This document shows positions 63,840 to 64,000 of a DNA stretch of 64,000 nt, piece after piece. The stretch comes from Lumbricus rubellus (lineage: Eukaryota > Annelida > Clitellata > Crassiclitellata > Lumbricidae). A model generated the notes under the pieces. The model saw nothing but the letters and a program-made list of their open reading frames with translations, ran no database searches and was not told the origin of the DNA. The translations under genes were made by a program, and so were the position numbers. The stretch lies in NCBI GenBank assembly GCA_945859605.1, contig OX243820.1, positions 31,520,617 to 31,584,616 on the forward strand, written 5' to 3'. The stretch's first letter is position 1. Every line of letters begins with the position of its first letter.

Positions 63840-64000
63840 CCTAGGCTATATAGGTTAGGCTGGCTTAGGCCTAATTTAAAAAAATTCACGATATTCACAT
63901 GACGATTGCATGGTGTGTCGCGAAATTTGGTTGCAAGTTTAGGTGTGTCGCGTGCCAAAAAATGTTGAGAACCTCTGATCTATTGCAATACGTCACAGGA

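Overview
The window looks like nuclear DNA of a marine invertebrate animal, most likely a deuterostome such as an echinoderm or hemichordate. The reasons are intron-rich genes with GT-AG splice sites, three recognisable metazoan protein families, many short repeats, frequent TAGGCCTA-type words, and a tRNA-derived SINE family whose tail reads GGCGCTATATAAAT. The exact phylum is a guess.

Three protein-coding genes can be assembled exon by exon, and each reading frame closes across every intron. (1) Plus strand, 2995-32479, nine coding exons: an HSPA12-type (HSP70 family 12) ATPase whose first exon alone is 13.2 kb. That exon adds about 4,290 residues of repetitive, apparently disordered sequence in front of the nucleotide-binding domain. 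The predicted protein is about 4,943 residues, against about 675 for human HSPA12A. (2) Minus strand, 57382-36135, seventeen coding exons: a KDM3/JMJD1-family JmjC histone H3K9 demethylase of about 2,141 residues. It has the family N-terminal module, a C2HC4-type zinc finger and a JmjC domain with its iron ligands intact. (3) Plus strand, 60827-62039, three coding exons: POLR2K (RPABC4/RPB12), the small zinc subunit shared by RNA polymerases I, II and III.

Layout: 1-2994 is 5' flank with a truncated SINE, a TAGG-type repeat and a hAT-like remnant. 2995-32479 is the HSPA12 gene; its 7.7 kb first intron holds a mariner deletion derivative, a hAT deletion derivative and several simple-sequence arrays. 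32480-36134 lies between the convergent 3' ends of the HSPA12 and KDM3 genes. The KDM3 introns carry a LINE 3' end, a hAT MITE, a 1 kb foldback, a mariner remnant, a Helitron, SINEs, and two minisatellites that start exactly at splice sites. KDM3 and POLR2K are divergent; the 3.4 kb between them holds two related foldback elements with 8-bp target duplications, one of them interrupted by a further transposon with its own 9-bp duplication. After POLR2K there is only repeat-derived or unassigned sequence.

The most unusual item is the giant exon. It has about 35 copies of a TY[VI]VNYD-like hydrophobic motif, many followed by a lysine cluster and an RGFxFPGKK-like patch, and about 28 copies of a 33-residue P/E/V/K-rich repeat reminiscent of titin PEVK sequence. 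These sit in a higher-order array with 900, 900 and 801 bp periods and run in frame into an HSP70-type ATPase. Nothing suggests the three genes form one pathway; they are ordinary eukaryotic neighbours.
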